Shown here: in pieces, positions 1 to 12,229 of the stretch
Position numbering within the stretch: position 1 is the first letter of the stretch
How the letters are laid out: every line of letters begins with the position of its first letter
DNA from: Odiellus spinosus
Lineage: Eukaryota; Arthropoda; Arachnida; Opiliones; Phalangiidae
Assembly: GCA_963920705.1 (NCBI GenBank)
Contig: CAWUCO010000183.1
Coordinates: 772,268 to 836,267 of the forward strand
Reading direction: 5' to 3'
DNA: 64,000 bases
Translations under genes and position numbers: made by a program
Notes under the pieces: model-generated
The model's input: the letters and a program-made list of their open reading frames with translations, nothing else
Told to the model about the DNA's origin: nothing
Database searches by the model: none

Positions 1-2
1 AT

Positions 3-1046
3 ACCGTTCTTCACAAATCCTTCTGTGTGCACAAAGGCCAGCATATCCTCAAGCCAATGTTAATGGTAACAACTACAGGTTGCATAATAGATATAATCGG
101 ACCCTACTTTGGTAATGGCCGCAATAACGACGCGCGCATTTTAAACCATTCTATCAAAAAGAGAGAACTCCAGTCTTTCTCTCAAGTTGGTGACGTTGTA
201 CTGGCAGACCGCGGTTTTCGAGACTCCAACAGCGTACTGACTGAACTGGGTGTGGATTTACAAATGCCTTCGTTCTTGTCTAAAGGCGAGAAGCAAGTAA
301 ACACGCAAGAAGTTAATCGTTCCCGACAAGTAACGTACCTCAGGTGGCCGGTTGAAGTTAGGAATGGGCATTTGCAGACGGTGTATCGTTTTTTTCAAAA
401 CCGTATACCTGTGCATATGTTGCCATTAGTTCCGGAACTTCTTCAAATTGCTGCTGCGCTGTTGAACGCCTACCACCCGGAGTTACATCTTAAAGGTTCC
501 TGGGAAGACTCCGTCGAAAAAATGCTGGCAGTCTCTACGAAAGAAAATCCTCTTAAGGAAGTAGTTGAGCGGGATAATCTGCTTCGCAAACCGTCTAAAT
601 GGCAACGAATTGAGGATAGTGAATTTCAAGACTTCCCTGTACTTCGTGAAAGTGATGTACGTGAGGTGGTAATGAGCGACTTTAAAACGAAACGCGCTGA
701 ATCTTATGTGGCGTTGACTATAGAGAAATCCGGCTCTTTCAGCGTCGAAGTGTCCAAAGTTGAACATGACTTAATTCGTATACGCGTGCCTGGTCAATTT
801 TCCACCTCAGCTGTTCACCAAGCTCTAATTCGTTTTGTACCGAACGGGACAGGTGCAAATGCCATTAAAGGCTGGTATTGCAATTGCAAAGGTGGTAGTT
901 TGACGATAGGTACTTGTGTTCACGTTAGCAGCGTAATCTGGTATCTTGGTTATCGTCGCCATGAAGATCGAGGCAGTTGGTACCAGTCAAAATTGCGTGT
1001 AGTGTGTGAAGATGCCACTGAGCTTGAACTACCAGACATACGTTGA
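3..1046 (+). CDS. DDE transposase with C-terminal SWIM zinc finger, 5' end outside window
   Basis: The frame is open to the left window edge, so the N-terminus, including the first catalytic Asp, is missing. Numbering from the GTG at 27: residues 10-45 resemble the DDE_Tnp_4 core (KPMLMVTTTG, GPYF). LADRGF at 59-64 gives the second catalytic Asp, and RWPVEVRNG at 106-114 gives the acidic residue of the third position. A SWIM-type zinc finger follows at about 283-305 (C285, C287, C297, H299). These transposases cut and paste DNA in the nucleus; the family is Harbinger/PIF-like in a broad sense. The visible part has no stop or frameshift, so the copy may be young or domesticated. I could not find a terminal inverted repeat downstream. 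The transposase assignment is fairly secure; the exact superfamily is not. Confidence 0.8.
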   Translation, partial: TVLHKSFCVHKGQHILKPMLMVTTTGCIIDIIGPYFGNGRNNDARILNHSIKKRELQSFSQVGDVVLADRGFRDSNSVLTELGVDLQMPSFLSKGEKQVNTQEVNRSRQVTYLRWPVEVRNGHLQTVYRFFQNRIPVHMLPLVPELLQIAAALLNAYHPELHLKGSWEDSVEKMLAVSTKENPLKEVVERDNLLRKPSKWQRIEDSEFQDFPVLRESDVREVVMSDFKTKRAESYVALTIEKSGSFSVEVSKVEHDLIRIRVPGQFSTSAVHQALIRFVPNGTGANAIKGWYCNCKGGSLTIGTCVHVSSVIWYLGYRRHEDRGSWYQSKLRVVCEDATELELPDIR

Positions 1047-1688
1047 ACGTAGAAAACCTTAGCGTTAAATGAATAATTTGTCCGTTTTATACAAGTGTGT
1101 TTTGTTTAATATGAAATAAAAATTAAAGATACTACTCCAGTATCTTCTAATTGGTATGATTTCTCTATTTATTTTTCGAGTTTCTTATACACCAAAGACT
1201 ATTCAAGTAAGCTATATAGTCTTTGCACGGCCCCTGTAAAGCTAGCAAAAGCCTACTGCATGAATGCTTGACAAGTGGAACACTTCTACAGGCGTTTTCG
1301 AGGATTTCGAGGCATAGTAGACCAAAAATATACGAATCTCATTTTGCCGCCAGCACTATACCCGTGGCAGTTACAAAATAATTCTTTCCTAATATTTTCC
1401 TAACATAATTATGAATCTAAAATAATAACCGTTCAAGATTTTCGTGTGGGGGAAGGCTTTCATATCCGGCACGGAAGTCATAGATTCTTCCTATTCTTTA
1501 CATTATGGAAGAAACCTTCCATTCGTTGTAATTCACAAAATTTACAGTTGTGAGCTCGAATTTTAGCTTTAAATTATCCCCCAACTACCCTATTTTAATA
1601 ATATAATACGAATTTATCATAAAAGAGACGAAAATTTTTAACATTACGTGGACCCAGACTCTTATGTGGAGTTGCTGTTGTTCTTTTC
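1047..1688. other. AT-rich spacer, no gene seen
   Basis: No coding frame or clear repeat. It may include the 3' untranslated region and right end of the preceding transposon, but I could not place a boundary. Confidence 0.5.
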
Positions 1689-1759
1689 TGTCAATAATTG
1701 TTGAAACTAGCGAACCTATCATTTTTCTCTCCGGACGGATTTTTTTGCGGTTTTCACGG
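1689..1759 (+). repeat. 71-bp module shared with the 54.5 kb TIR element
   Basis: This stretch, starting TGTCAATAATTGTTGAAACT, recurs nearly unchanged at 54784-54851 inside the 1245-bp TIR element. Here it abuts the left end of the hairpin MITE at about 1760, which suggests that one element inserted into, or recombined with, another. Confidence 0.7.
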
Positions 1760-2257
1760 TTCTATGGGTCATTTTAAGACGAAAATGTTCTATGACGTTT
1801 TGTCGTACGGGGCTCCATTTAAAAGTTACGAAATGAATTATGTGCGGATGACCCCTTAACGTTCATTAATAAACGTATATACATAAAGATAAAATACGCT
1901 TAATTATTTAGCTGGGTTTTTACAAGCCTCATTTTCATGGCCGCTGCTAAGCTAGAGTTTTACAAGCTAAACGCGCGTATCTAAACGAAACAGATATTTC
2001 ACGCGCACTTCAGGGCTTCAAGCGCCGGTGAATTAAGAGCGAAAAAATTACGCTAATATAAGCACGCGCTTGATAAAAAGTGATTTTAGCATTGAGCATA
2101 CCTTTATTAATGTACGTTAAGGGGTCATTCGTACATGATTCATTTCGTAACTCTTAAACGGCACCCCGTACTACAAAACGTCATAGAGCATTTTCGTCTT
2201 AAAATGACCCATAGAACCCACTGTTGCTCAGTCTTACCACCATTTTCGAAACCCCCT
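1760..2257. mobile_element. Hairpin MITE, copy 1 (left end lost)
   Basis: Two inverted arms of about 110-125 bp (1761-1880 and 2096-2222) flank a ~215-bp AT-rich centre. The right end keeps the outer terminal sequence, TTTTCGAAACCCCCT; the matching left end is missing and is replaced by the module at 1689-1759. The arms are shared with the complete copy at 3703-4062. The small frames open here on both strands follow from the inverted repeat and are not genes. Confidence 0.8.
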
Positions 2258-3702
2258 GTATATAGAATAAGGAGCAAATACAGACAGTCCCGGGTAAAAA
2301 TAAATACCAACGAAACTGTTTCATTTCTGCCCCGAGGATATTTCCGATCTTTAGTGGGAAAGAGCGGGAAAAGATTTAGCCCAAAAACCAACTACATTCG
2401 GTATTAAAGAAAACGTCTTAAAAATTTATGAATTTGAATCCCCGTCATGTATAGGGCCTCTTCTATCGGGAGAGGCGAACGAAAACCGCTGTTGGGTCTT
2501 TGATCAATTCTCCTCCGCCTCTCCTCTCGAACGCAATTTGGCTAAAAGTGGCCCGGGATCGGGAGAAGAGACGGGAATGGTGGGTGGGTTGCTATCTATA
2601 GGAAAGAGGTTACGCAGTGGTTCTTTATCCGCGAAATCCGTCCGAAGCGAATTGTACAAAGAGAAGATCCAAACAGGATGGGCAGAGACGTAATAAAAGG
2701 TAGATAGGTCTAAGCTTCGAATCTAGGGGTCTTATCGTAAGGCGCGTTTATTCAACCTTCTCTCTTTTTAGCGGAGAGAGAGAGTAACTTTCTGGCTACA
2801 AAATCGTTTGGAGAGATTCCTAGAAGAGGGAGGAGACCACGGACGATCTCGGAGTAGAATCGGAACTAAGACACTAATGGTACTACCTAGTTTGAGAACG
2901 AATAAATTTTCGAAATGGGCTTACAACTTGTTAATTCGTATAGTGTCGAAATACTGTCTAAAACTACCATTCGAATCTTGAAAACTAGATTCCTTAGAGC
3001 GAGGTAGTCGCGGGGTCGCTTTCGCGCGGTCTTTTAAGCGAAAGTACTACTAGATTTCTAGGACCAAAACTCAAACGCTCTTTTTATATCCACCCTGTAT
3101 AGAGATATAGACCAACTCAACCCGCGAGGAGAGAAAAAGACTCTTAAAAGAACGCGGGGAATAAAAGCTGGGTCATTCCATATGGTTTCACCTAGGCATG
3201 CAACCATGGGTCGGCAGATCTTAATGAAATTTGGTACTCTTGTTTCTATGCTTAAAAACTAGGATTCCCAGATTTTAAGACGAAAATAAAAATAATTGAA
3301 TTTTTGGCGAAATTTAGAGTAAACCCCCACGATTTTTAGAACGTCAGAGAAAAAAGATTATGCTCTTGCGAAAATAGCAATATCTTACTGCCGCGCCTCG
3401 ATTGATTCTTTGGAATTTACTCATGTTTATAGAGTAAAAGGCGAGTAATCCAATGGTCATCTCGAAAATGGTCTACCTCTTTTAGCTTTTTTGTTTTTAA
3501 TTTTTTTAAGTTTCGCGGGGGGGTCCTACACTGTGACGTGTAGGGCCAAACTTTTAAAATTTTTATTTTCACTTTTTTTAAGACCCCGAGGTCACATCTT
3601 TCACCTAGTATATGTTTGGTTCTTGGTATTTGTTTCGTATCTAATTGGTAATCAAAAACCAAAGTTTTAAATTTTTGGGATTTTTATATTTAAAATATGT
3701 AC
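2258..3702. other. Intergenic, no gene seen
   Basis: Purine/pyrimidine-biased tracts such as repeated GAGAG and CTCTC around 2450-2850. No convincing coding sequence or RNA gene. Confidence 0.5.
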
Positions 3703-4062
3703 AGGGTGTTTCGAAAATAGTGATAGGATCGAGCTCCATTGGGTTCTATGGGCCATTTTAAGACGAAAATGTTCTATGACGTTTTGTCGTACGGGGCGCC
3801 GTTTAAGAGTTACGAAATGATTCATGTGCGGATGACCCGTATACTCAATGCTAAGATCAATTTTATCACGCGCGTGCTTTTAAACGTATTTTATCATTGA
3901 GTATACGTTTATTAGTGTACGTTAAGGGGTCATCCGCACATAAATAATTTCGTAACTCTCGAACGGCGCCCCGTACGACAAAACGTCATAGAACATTTTC
4001 GTCTTAAAATGGCCCATAGAACCCACTGGAGCTCAATCCTATTACTATTTTCGAAACACCCT
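3703..4062. mobile_element. Hairpin MITE, copy 2 (complete)
   Basis: The element runs from AGGGTGTTTCGAAAATAGT to its inverse ACTATTTTCGAAACACCCT. Most of its 360 bp folds back on itself: arms about 3703-3840 and 3920-4062, with a centre containing a smaller inverted repeat (ATACTCAATG / CATTGAGTAT). It has no coding capacity. The left end follows a TA dinucleotide and the right end precedes A, which would fit a TA target as used by Tc1/mariner elements, but the duplication is not exact. Confidence 0.85.
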
Positions 4063-5306
4063 AAGTTGTGATGATACATATACGTATCATAAGTGGCTTA
4101 CAAATATGTTATAATGATGTAACGTTTCTTGTACTTAAAAAATATGTGTTACAACCTAGGAGGATGAATGGGGACCTCTGGAGAAGAAAGCAAGTGTTGC
4201 ATGAGCGGCATACAGAAATGTGCGTGACATGACTATAGACCTAACGGAAAGATTGAGAAACTATAATACTATTTTCTTCCAGGTTTTTAAACTGGACGAA
4301 AAGTTAAATTCTTCTGGCAGCTAAAATCGCTCCGACAATTATCGAAACAGCAATATCTCCCCCTTTTAATTTGAAATACTAAACAGCAGACTAATTTTAT
4401 TACATATTATATATTTTATTATATATTTCGAGCTTCTTACGCCTATCATATGATGGCGCTACCTACTATGTCCGACACATTACATTAGATATTCTTACTC
4501 CCATTTATTTTTTTCGCACTCGGCTCGATTTATTCCCGCAAAACGCTCCTTTGAAAACCAAGATTTAGTAGCGTCTAGGCCAATATTACATGAATTAATT
4601 CAGACGGTCAGTTGTTTTTACTTGAATCACTTAATTTTTTATTGAATTGCCATACATAAAATGTAACAGAAATAAGTTTGCTATTTCTCTTCATCAATTG
4701 ATACTAACAAATTCGCGTGGTCGTACAGCAACTCCAGGTTCCTATAAATATATTTGTCAATTTGTTACCAGATTATCAAAAAAAAAAAAGAAATACCTGA
4801 AGATCACGTGTTCTTCATCAATTTCGCCTTCATTCTTCCCCGGAAATACCTTAGTTAAGAAATTCTTCGCAACTTCTCTTTTCTATGTTGAATATATTAT
4901 TCAATTAAAAATTTCCATTCCATATATCATTTGTAAAAAATAAGAAATATGACATTCGTAAAGTTGTCTTTCAAACCAAAAAGTATTATAATTATTAATT
5001 TTTGTTAAAAACAGCTTTATGAATGTAATATCCATATTCAACGTCATCCGGCTGCATCGGCCAAAATCGGAAGCTTCTGATCGCTAAACTAATCAAACCG
5101 AAGCCTTTTTGTGGAATTCTGGGCTTTAACGAAATTTATTTCTAATTATTTTTTCATTTACCTTGTGGAATAACTAAAAAATTATAAAACCCAGTATTTC
5201 CATTTTTTTTTTCAAGATAATAGCCGTTTTCATAAATTTTTATGGCCAAATAACCCTACAGAATTTACAAGCGCTCACAATAAAAGACACGAAATTTAGT
5301 GTTTTT
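4063..5306. other. AT-rich intergenic, no gene seen
   Basis: An ATG-started frame at 4647-4943 has low-complexity composition and a poly-lysine run from an A tract; I do not regard it as a gene. Confidence 0.5.
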
Positions 5307-5341
5307 AGCTAGACCCTATACTTGTATAGGTTCTAGCTAGT
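5307..5341. repeat. Near-perfect 35-nt hairpin
   Basis: TAGCTAGACCCTATAC and GTATAGGTTCTAGCTA pair around a very short loop with one mismatch. It lies just before a 7-bp microsatellite. Confidence 0.7.
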
Positions 5342-5360
5342 GTTTTGAGTCGTGCTGGTA

Positions 5361-5398
5361 GTCTGAAGTCTGAAGTCTGAAGTCTGAAGTCTGAAGTC
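5361..5398 (+). repeat. 7-bp microsatellite (GTCTGAA)n
   Basis: About five tandem copies of GTCTGAA. Confidence 0.9.
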
Positions 5399-5670
5399 GG
5401 TGTCCCAGAAATGACGAAAAACGTCATCGTATCGAAAAAACATTCGTTTCTTATCCACCAGACGTCACGACGTGATGTCCCAGACAAATTTAAAATATCT
5501 ATTTTTTTTAAGATATCGATTTTCCACCAAGTGGTCTCCCGAATTTCGGAAAAAACCGCGTCGCGCTCGAAGCTTCATAGCTTTGCGATCGAGAGTTGGA
5601 CGCTCATCCTCGTTACCACGGGTAATTGGTTAAACTTTAGCGAAAAACTCCTTATATCTTCATAGATATA

Positions 5671-5850
5671 CAATACAGAAAACAAGTCGTTGTTAATAAA
5701 GGGTCGTCGAGAACGAGATAAAAGGTAGCTTATGAAGGTTTCGGTTCTAGTCTGTCAGTAATGAAAACTCAAAAACAACAAACAAGTCGTCGCGAACGAG
5801 ATAATAAGGGAGCTTATGCGTGTTGGGTTTGAGTATGTCAGAAATAAAAT
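5671..5850 (+). repeat. ~85-bp direct duplication before the minisatellite
   Basis: Two diverged copies share AACAAGTCGT, GAACGAGATAA and AGCTTATG in the same order (about 5671-5760 and 5766-5848). Confidence 0.6.
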
Positions 5851-5854
5851 ATTT

Positions 5855-7195
5855 GATTTGAAAAACATGATTTGAAAAACATGATTTGAAAAACATGATT
5901 TGAAAAACATGATTTGAAAAACATGATTTGAAAAACATGATTTGAAAAACATGATTTGAAAAACATGATTTGAAAAACATGATTTGAAAAACATGATTTG
6001 AAAAACATGATTTGAAAAACATGATTTGAAAAACATGATTTGAAAAACATGATTTGAAAAACATGATTTGAAAAACATGATTTGAAAAACATGATTTGAA
6101 AAACATGATTTGAAAAACATGATTTGAAAAACATGATTTGAAAAACATGATTTGAAAAACATGATTTGAAAAACATGATTTGAAAAACATGATTTGAAAA
6201 ACATGATTTGAAAAACATGATTTGAAAAACATGATTTGAAAAACATGATTTGAAAAACATGATTTGAAAAACATGATTTGAAAAACATGATTTGAAAAAC
6301 ATGATTTGAAAAACATGATTTGAAAAACATGATTTGAAAAACATGATTTGAAAAACATGATTTGAAAAACATGATTTGAAAAACATGATTTGAAAAACAT
6401 GATTTGAAAAACATGATTTGAAAAACATGATTTGAAAAACATGATTTGAAAAACATGATTTGAAAAACATGATTTGAAAAACATGATTTGAAAAACATGA
6501 TTTGAAAAACATGATTTGAAAAACATGATTTGAAAAACATGATTTGAAAAACATGATTTGAAAAACATGATTTGAAAAACATGATTTGAAAAACATGATT
6601 TGAAAAACATGATTTGAAAAACATGATTTGAAAAACATGATTTGAAAAACATGATTTGAAAAACATGATTTGAAAAACATGATTTGAAAAACATGATTTG
6701 AAAAACATGATTTGAAAAACATGATTTGAAAAACATGATTTGAAAAACATGATTTGAAAAACATGATTTGAAAAACATGATTTGAAAAACATGATTTGAA
6801 AAACATGATTTGAAAAACATGATTTGAAAAACATGATTTGAAAAACATGATTTGAAAAACATGATTTGAAAAACATGATTTGAAAAACATGATTTGAAAA
6901 ACATGATTTGAAAAACATGATTTGAAAAACATGATTTGAAAAACATGATTTGAAAAACATGATTTGAAAAACATGATTTGAAAAACATGATTTGAAAAAC
7001 ATGATTTGAAAAACATGATTTGAAAAACATGATTTGGAAAACATGATTTGGAAAACATGATTTGGAAAACATGATTTGAAAAACATGATTTGAAAAACAT
7101 GATTTGAAAAACATGATTTGAAAAACATGATTTGAAAAACATGATTTGAAAAACATGATTTGAAAAACATGATTTGAAAAACATGATTTGAAAAA
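5855..7195. repeat. 14-bp minisatellite, about 96 copies
   Basis: An almost perfect array of GATTTGAAAAACAT, 1341 bp long. Three consecutive units near 7033-7075 carry GGAAA in place of GAAAA; otherwise the array is homogeneous. Because 14 is not a multiple of 3 and the unit contains no stop on the minus strand, all three minus frames are open for over 460 codons and read through the same repeated residues. These are repeat artefacts and not proteins: there is no unique sequence on either side that looks coding. Confidence 0.97.
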
Positions 7196-7270
7196 CTTCG
7201 TGTTTAAAGGGATCTAGAAACGCCATTCAAATTGTTCAAAGAGCGTTTATGCATGCATAACAAGCCCCTG

Positions 7271-8577
7271 CTATAGCATAATTCTTTTCAGCCTCTTTTA
7301 CTATGTCATGGGTCTAGCTATTCTATGGGCTTGACCATCTTGTTTTGTCTAATTTAAACATTAGTTCTAACGAAAAATTACCTTTTGATTTCTTTTTTTG
7401 GTTTCAGTTTCACAATCCACAGCCGTATTTTTACGTTTCGCTGGTTCAAACTCGGTTTGTGAAGATTTTAGTTCACTTTTCTACATATAGATTATTATCA
7501 TTGAAGGAAATCTGAAGTGCTTGTTAGTATCAATACCTTATTCGCGAATTCCTTTACATTGGTAAGTTTCGACGTCATTCTTTGCTCCTTGGATTTCATC
7601 TAATAAGGAATGGATCATTTTTAGAAATCGTAACGTTTGAAAACATGTTTTTAATTACCTCTTCCATTAGGCCAGGCAATAGGTATTTCAAAAAGTGGGT
7701 TCTCATACTCATGTAAGATCTCCCTAAAAGCGTTTTTTTCCTTTGACAGTGCCTATGTATGTAACAGAGCGTTTCCCGTTATTGACATTCCCTTCCTAAT
7801 GGGCCCGTGAATATTAAGAAAGCTTTCAATCAGAAAACTATTATCTTCATCGGTATACTTTTTCCTGGTTTTCGGCGAACTGCATTAAATTGTAAAGTTT
7901 TGTTAAAAATATAAAAATTAAATTATATCTTACATTTGTATTTCACTCTTATATATTAAACACGGTAGAAATATATAATGAACAAGATAGAAATAAATAA
8001 GTCCTGCTTTGGCGAGACAAACATTCGTGGAAAAGTTTCAAAATTACAACTCACGTTTCGACTACTGGTTTTTCTAAAATGTTTTCAGGAGTTAGTTCTC
8101 CATCGGCAATAACACAAACTGAATCGGATTTCAGATCTTTAAGTTTAGGTGAGACGAGGGAAAAATCGTAAGAAGCACGCTTATAATCTTTTTGTTCGAT
8201 TTTCTTAACATTTGAAGAAATTGATTTCGGTAAAAGAAAAGGATTCAACGGTTGTTTTCTAGCCATTGCACGCAACTGAGGAAAACGTTACTAGTTTGAT
8301 TGTAATCGAAGAGAATTATGACACAAGCGGAGTGCTAGTGAGTGTTATATATGAGTTTTAATAAGTATTAATTACATAAAAAACTAACTTACATTCAGCT
8401 TATTCTTAACGCACAAAACCGTGTCATAAACAAAACAGCAATTAATCATCAAAACTAACGTAAAGTAAACGTGCAAATAACTTAAAAAAACTGACTTGCA
8501 TTCAAGATGGTCAAGCCCATAGGATAGCTAGACCCCTGACATTGTAAAAGAGGCTGAAAGGAATGATGCTCTACATT
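7271..8577. mobile_element. 1.3 kb unit bounded by ~73-bp inverted repeats
   Basis: Positions 7271-7343 (GCTATAGCATAATTC to GACCATCTTG) reappear inverted at 8505-8577 with about 90% identity by eye. The enclosed DNA includes the small exon-like ORF at 8055-8275. No target duplication was evident. It may be a transposon that has captured host sequence, or an inverted duplication; I cannot decide. Confidence 0.6.
8055..8275 (-). CDS. Putative first coding exon, unknown protein, paralogue A
   Basis: An ATG-started frame of about 73 codons begins MRAMARKQPLNPFLLPKS and ends at AAAC|GTGAGT, a strong splice donor that overlaps the frame's TGA. A spliced first exon is therefore more likely than a tiny protein. 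I do not recognise the family. The start and roughly 25 residues match the frame at 35280-35559 (both have M-R-x-M-A, then PFLL-KS), and about 250 bp of upstream DNA is also alike, so the two were duplicated together with their promoter region. No downstream exon was identified on the minus strand; the minisatellite lies about 860 bp further. Hydrophilic, no signal peptide. Confidence 0.45.
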
Positions 8578-9837
8578 TGAGTTGACTACTTAATTGACTA
8601 ATTTTGAATTTCCAAACCAATAAATACATTTGCACTATGACGAAGAAATAGATTTAACGACTAATAGTAAATAGTACCAAGTTTTTTAAAGTGAATTGTT
8701 CTTTCTTATATTCAGCGCCACCTAGCCGAAGATCGGAAAACTGGAACCATCTAGACGGGGCACCAATTATATGACGCCAAACAGAATTTTTTTAGAATTT
8801 AAAAATAAAAATTCTGGTAGTCCTGAATTTCCCCGCTTTAGCCTTTTGTTTTCTCTTAAATATTGTTTGAGAGGAGAGAATTAAATCAGCTCAAAACATG
8901 CAAAAAAGTTGATATTTACTTCATCCGTCACTTTGCCAAAGGAAATTATAACGGTGTATTAAATTGTAACGCCGCAACCAACAGAGGAACACAGTTAGTA
9001 CACATGAAATAATAGTTAGTATGAAATCTAAATAATTCTTTCTTTCAAAATTTTAAAATAAGTTTTCTTGCAATTTAATATTGATTTCTTCTAGTTATGA
9101 AATAGCAAACATATACTGAATGAATTGGAGAATTAATGCCAATTTTGGATAGTTCTACGATCCATTGCGTTTAGTGACATTATTTACGGTGCTCCTACTA
9201 TTTTGGTTAAGTTAATCACATTTTTTACCTCTCCAAGCTTCTCTGAGGTTAATTAAAAGTTTTGATTTATTCTTGGTTTTGGTGTAGAGCATTTCTTAAA
9301 ATTTAATATTAAGAACATGAATTCTGAACCTATCTGTCAAATCTTATCCGGCTGATAGATTAATCTCTGATCGATGAAATATTGAGGAGCGATCACTCAT
9401 TGCCTGCTTAACTGAGGTCAAGAATTAATATTATGGTTCAATGTACTTAAGCCACTGGTAGAATACTGTAATTTGATTATTTTCTTACGAAATATTGGTA
9501 GTGTTAATTAAGCTTCCGCCGCTAGAAACACGTTATCACCGTAACTAAATTGTAATTATTCTTATAATTGTTATTTAAATGAGACAAATACTGCGGCTTT
9601 TATGCAGAACAAAGTTTTATTGCGAGGTCAAACAGATAAAACTATTTCAGACTTTGCCTGTCAAAATTAAGGGTTTTAGGTAAAAACAATATTTCACAAG
9701 CAGTTATACTTTTTGGCAAGGGCACTCTTTTGTTTGAACAATACGAGGGATGCTTTTTATAGGTAATATAAGAACGAAATAAGTAAGTCATTTATAAGAC
9801 AAATCAATGGCACTATATTGTTAGAATAATCATTTAC
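8578..9837. other. AT-rich intergenic, no gene seen
   Basis: No open frame of note, no inverted or tandem repeat detected by eye. Confidence 0.5.
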
Positions 9838-12229
9838 CTTCATTTTAGCGAAGACACAAACATAACTGTATAATAACCAACTTACATTAAAGTTATAAAC
9901 CTATACAAGTTTGGCGTAAAGAAACTATAACCCCGGATTATATTTGAAACGAATGTTACAACAAAATAAGTAAGTGACACGGTAGTTATGCGACAAATTA
10001 TTATTGTTTGTAGATGGGTTAGTCGTGTAATAGAAATCATTAATCAATTCTTTTATTTATAGCAATTTATAACCGAATCTCTTTTTTTTTTCGTTGGGGG
10101 TATCTCTTTCGAACGGGGTTTTTCTCGTCTCTTAATTTTTGTGACGTAATTTCGAGCGATCGAGAGAAACAATCCTTCCCGAAGAGGGTTATAGAAAAAA
10201 GTTTGTTGGGGGCGGGTAAATTTGATAGATAGTTTTTAATTACGGGGAGAAGAGGAAAATTGGACTTGATCAGCATTCAGTAATGGAAACTCGTATCACT
10301 CGGTAACTCAACACTTCTTTAAATCAACTACTAATTCACAAATAATAATTATATACACTCTGGGAAATAAACGTTTAAACACAACTAAGACTATTCGCAC
10401 AGAGGGTACGATATCATCCCTTTGAGGGGGAAGAGAATTTTCGATCTCTTTTTCTAACTATGGTTTTTCTCTTTAATTCTTCGTTAAATAGTTCAAACGT
10501 TAATTCTAATTTTAATCGTGGGGATTCTATAAATGCGCGGAAGACGCGACAAGTTCTTTTCAATAAGAATGACATGGAATTAATGGTTTTTCTCAGTTAA
10601 CTTTAATTTTAATCCTTTAACAATATTCTACTAAACACATTGGATTCACTTTTATATAGAGGGGACTTTTCAATACTATTCTCTACAATGAAATTCACTT
10701 TCTCTGCGAATTTCAACACTTTTAACTGTCTAGACCTTTTCTAAAGGGTTAAGGGTACGTTATTTTCTTACTCTCGGATTTTCTACTTTTCTCAACTAAC
10801 CCGACATTCAATCTGGCTTAAACACGAGGGGAGGGGGCAAAATCAAAATGTACTCATCACAACGGGTTCAAACGGCGATTATAATACAGTCTTATCCTCA
10901 GATTTCGTTGACAACGGACTACACTTCTCAGTCGGCTTCTCAGATTTCCTCTTGGATGAATTAGAAATGGGGGCTTCTTTTCCTCAGATTTCGTTGACAA
11001 CGGACTACGCTTCTCAGTCGGTTTCTCGGATTTCCTCTTGGAATAATTACGTTCTTCTCATTGGATTCTCGATAAGGGTCATCTGGGGCTTCAACGTGTG
11101 TTTTTCGTCAGTCTCATGGTGGATCTCGTTTAGATGGGTTTCGGATCCCAGAGGGATAATCTCGTTCTGTCCTTTAGGCGGGGTTTTCGAAGTCTCTGGC
11201 ATTGTATTCCTTTTGAAAGCAATGATTATCCTTGATTTTAATATTTTACGGGTTAACTCTATAATCTTTCGTCCTTTAAAGAGTTCCAACTGTGAGATAT
11301 TTTAATGTCCCAGCGGGGATCTTTTCTCCTTCGGCCTTAGCCGCCGTCCCGTCGGACTTGGCCTCCGCTCTTCTTACCACGACCTTTCTCAGTTTTTGCT
11401 CTCGAACCCACCGTTAATTTTCTCTCCCTCTTTTTTCTATACATACACTTCTCATTTTTTTGTCGCCCAGGCCGAAGCTTCTAGACGCATTTGTTTTTCT
11501 CAACTTCGAACCTCGGTTAACTGGCCATGTTCGTATTTGTCGACGGAGGGGTCGTTTATTCCAATTGGTCAACTCCTAGAGCGACGAAACTGACGCCAAC
11601 TTAGTAAATTTCAAAGTATATTTTATTGCATTATTTTTTTTTGTATTTAATATTAATGGTATTACTCAATTTTCGTCCCAACCAAATTGGGAACAATAAT
11701 ACCCGATGTTTTAAGACAGACTCCCTATATAGGTTGAGCGTCAGGAGTTTTATTTCGATCTTGCCAGATCCGAATGGCCCGATTTTATCATCTGTTAATT
11801 TCGTGGCAAAGGTAATCTTGGCTTATACAGTTTCACGTGGTTCACTATTAACTTCAGTGTAGTTGATACCGTGGCTGTTGTTTTTTTTTATTTATATATC
11901 TGACAGGTCCCAGCTAGTATAGTTCGGTTGACTAGTTTTTCTTTACAAGTGCGTGAGGCCTTGTTTAGATGGTTAGGAATTAGCTACTCCTAATTTTTTT
12001 TTTAAATCTTTGAGAAGGGTCTCTTAGATGTAATATCTCCTCGGAGTGGTGGGTTAACTCTAGGTATTCAAGTCCTTCAAGTGGTTGGTTAACTTTTGCT
12101 TGATACCTCCTTGGAGTGGTGGGTTAACTCTAGAATTTTTTTTTTTTTCCCTCTGAGTGGTAATGGTCAACTCTGATTTGTTGCAAGCGTGTTACAACCT
12201 TGTTTTTCTTTTTACCTTAGAGTATTAGG

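Noticed and set aside
2135-2407. Opposite-strand frames over the hairpin MITE
   Set aside because: The inverted arm of the MITE explains them; no conserved protein features.
5747-7226. Three overlapping minus-strand frames of about 460-470 codons
   Set aside because: They are the 14-bp minisatellite read in each frame; no unique coding sequence on either side.
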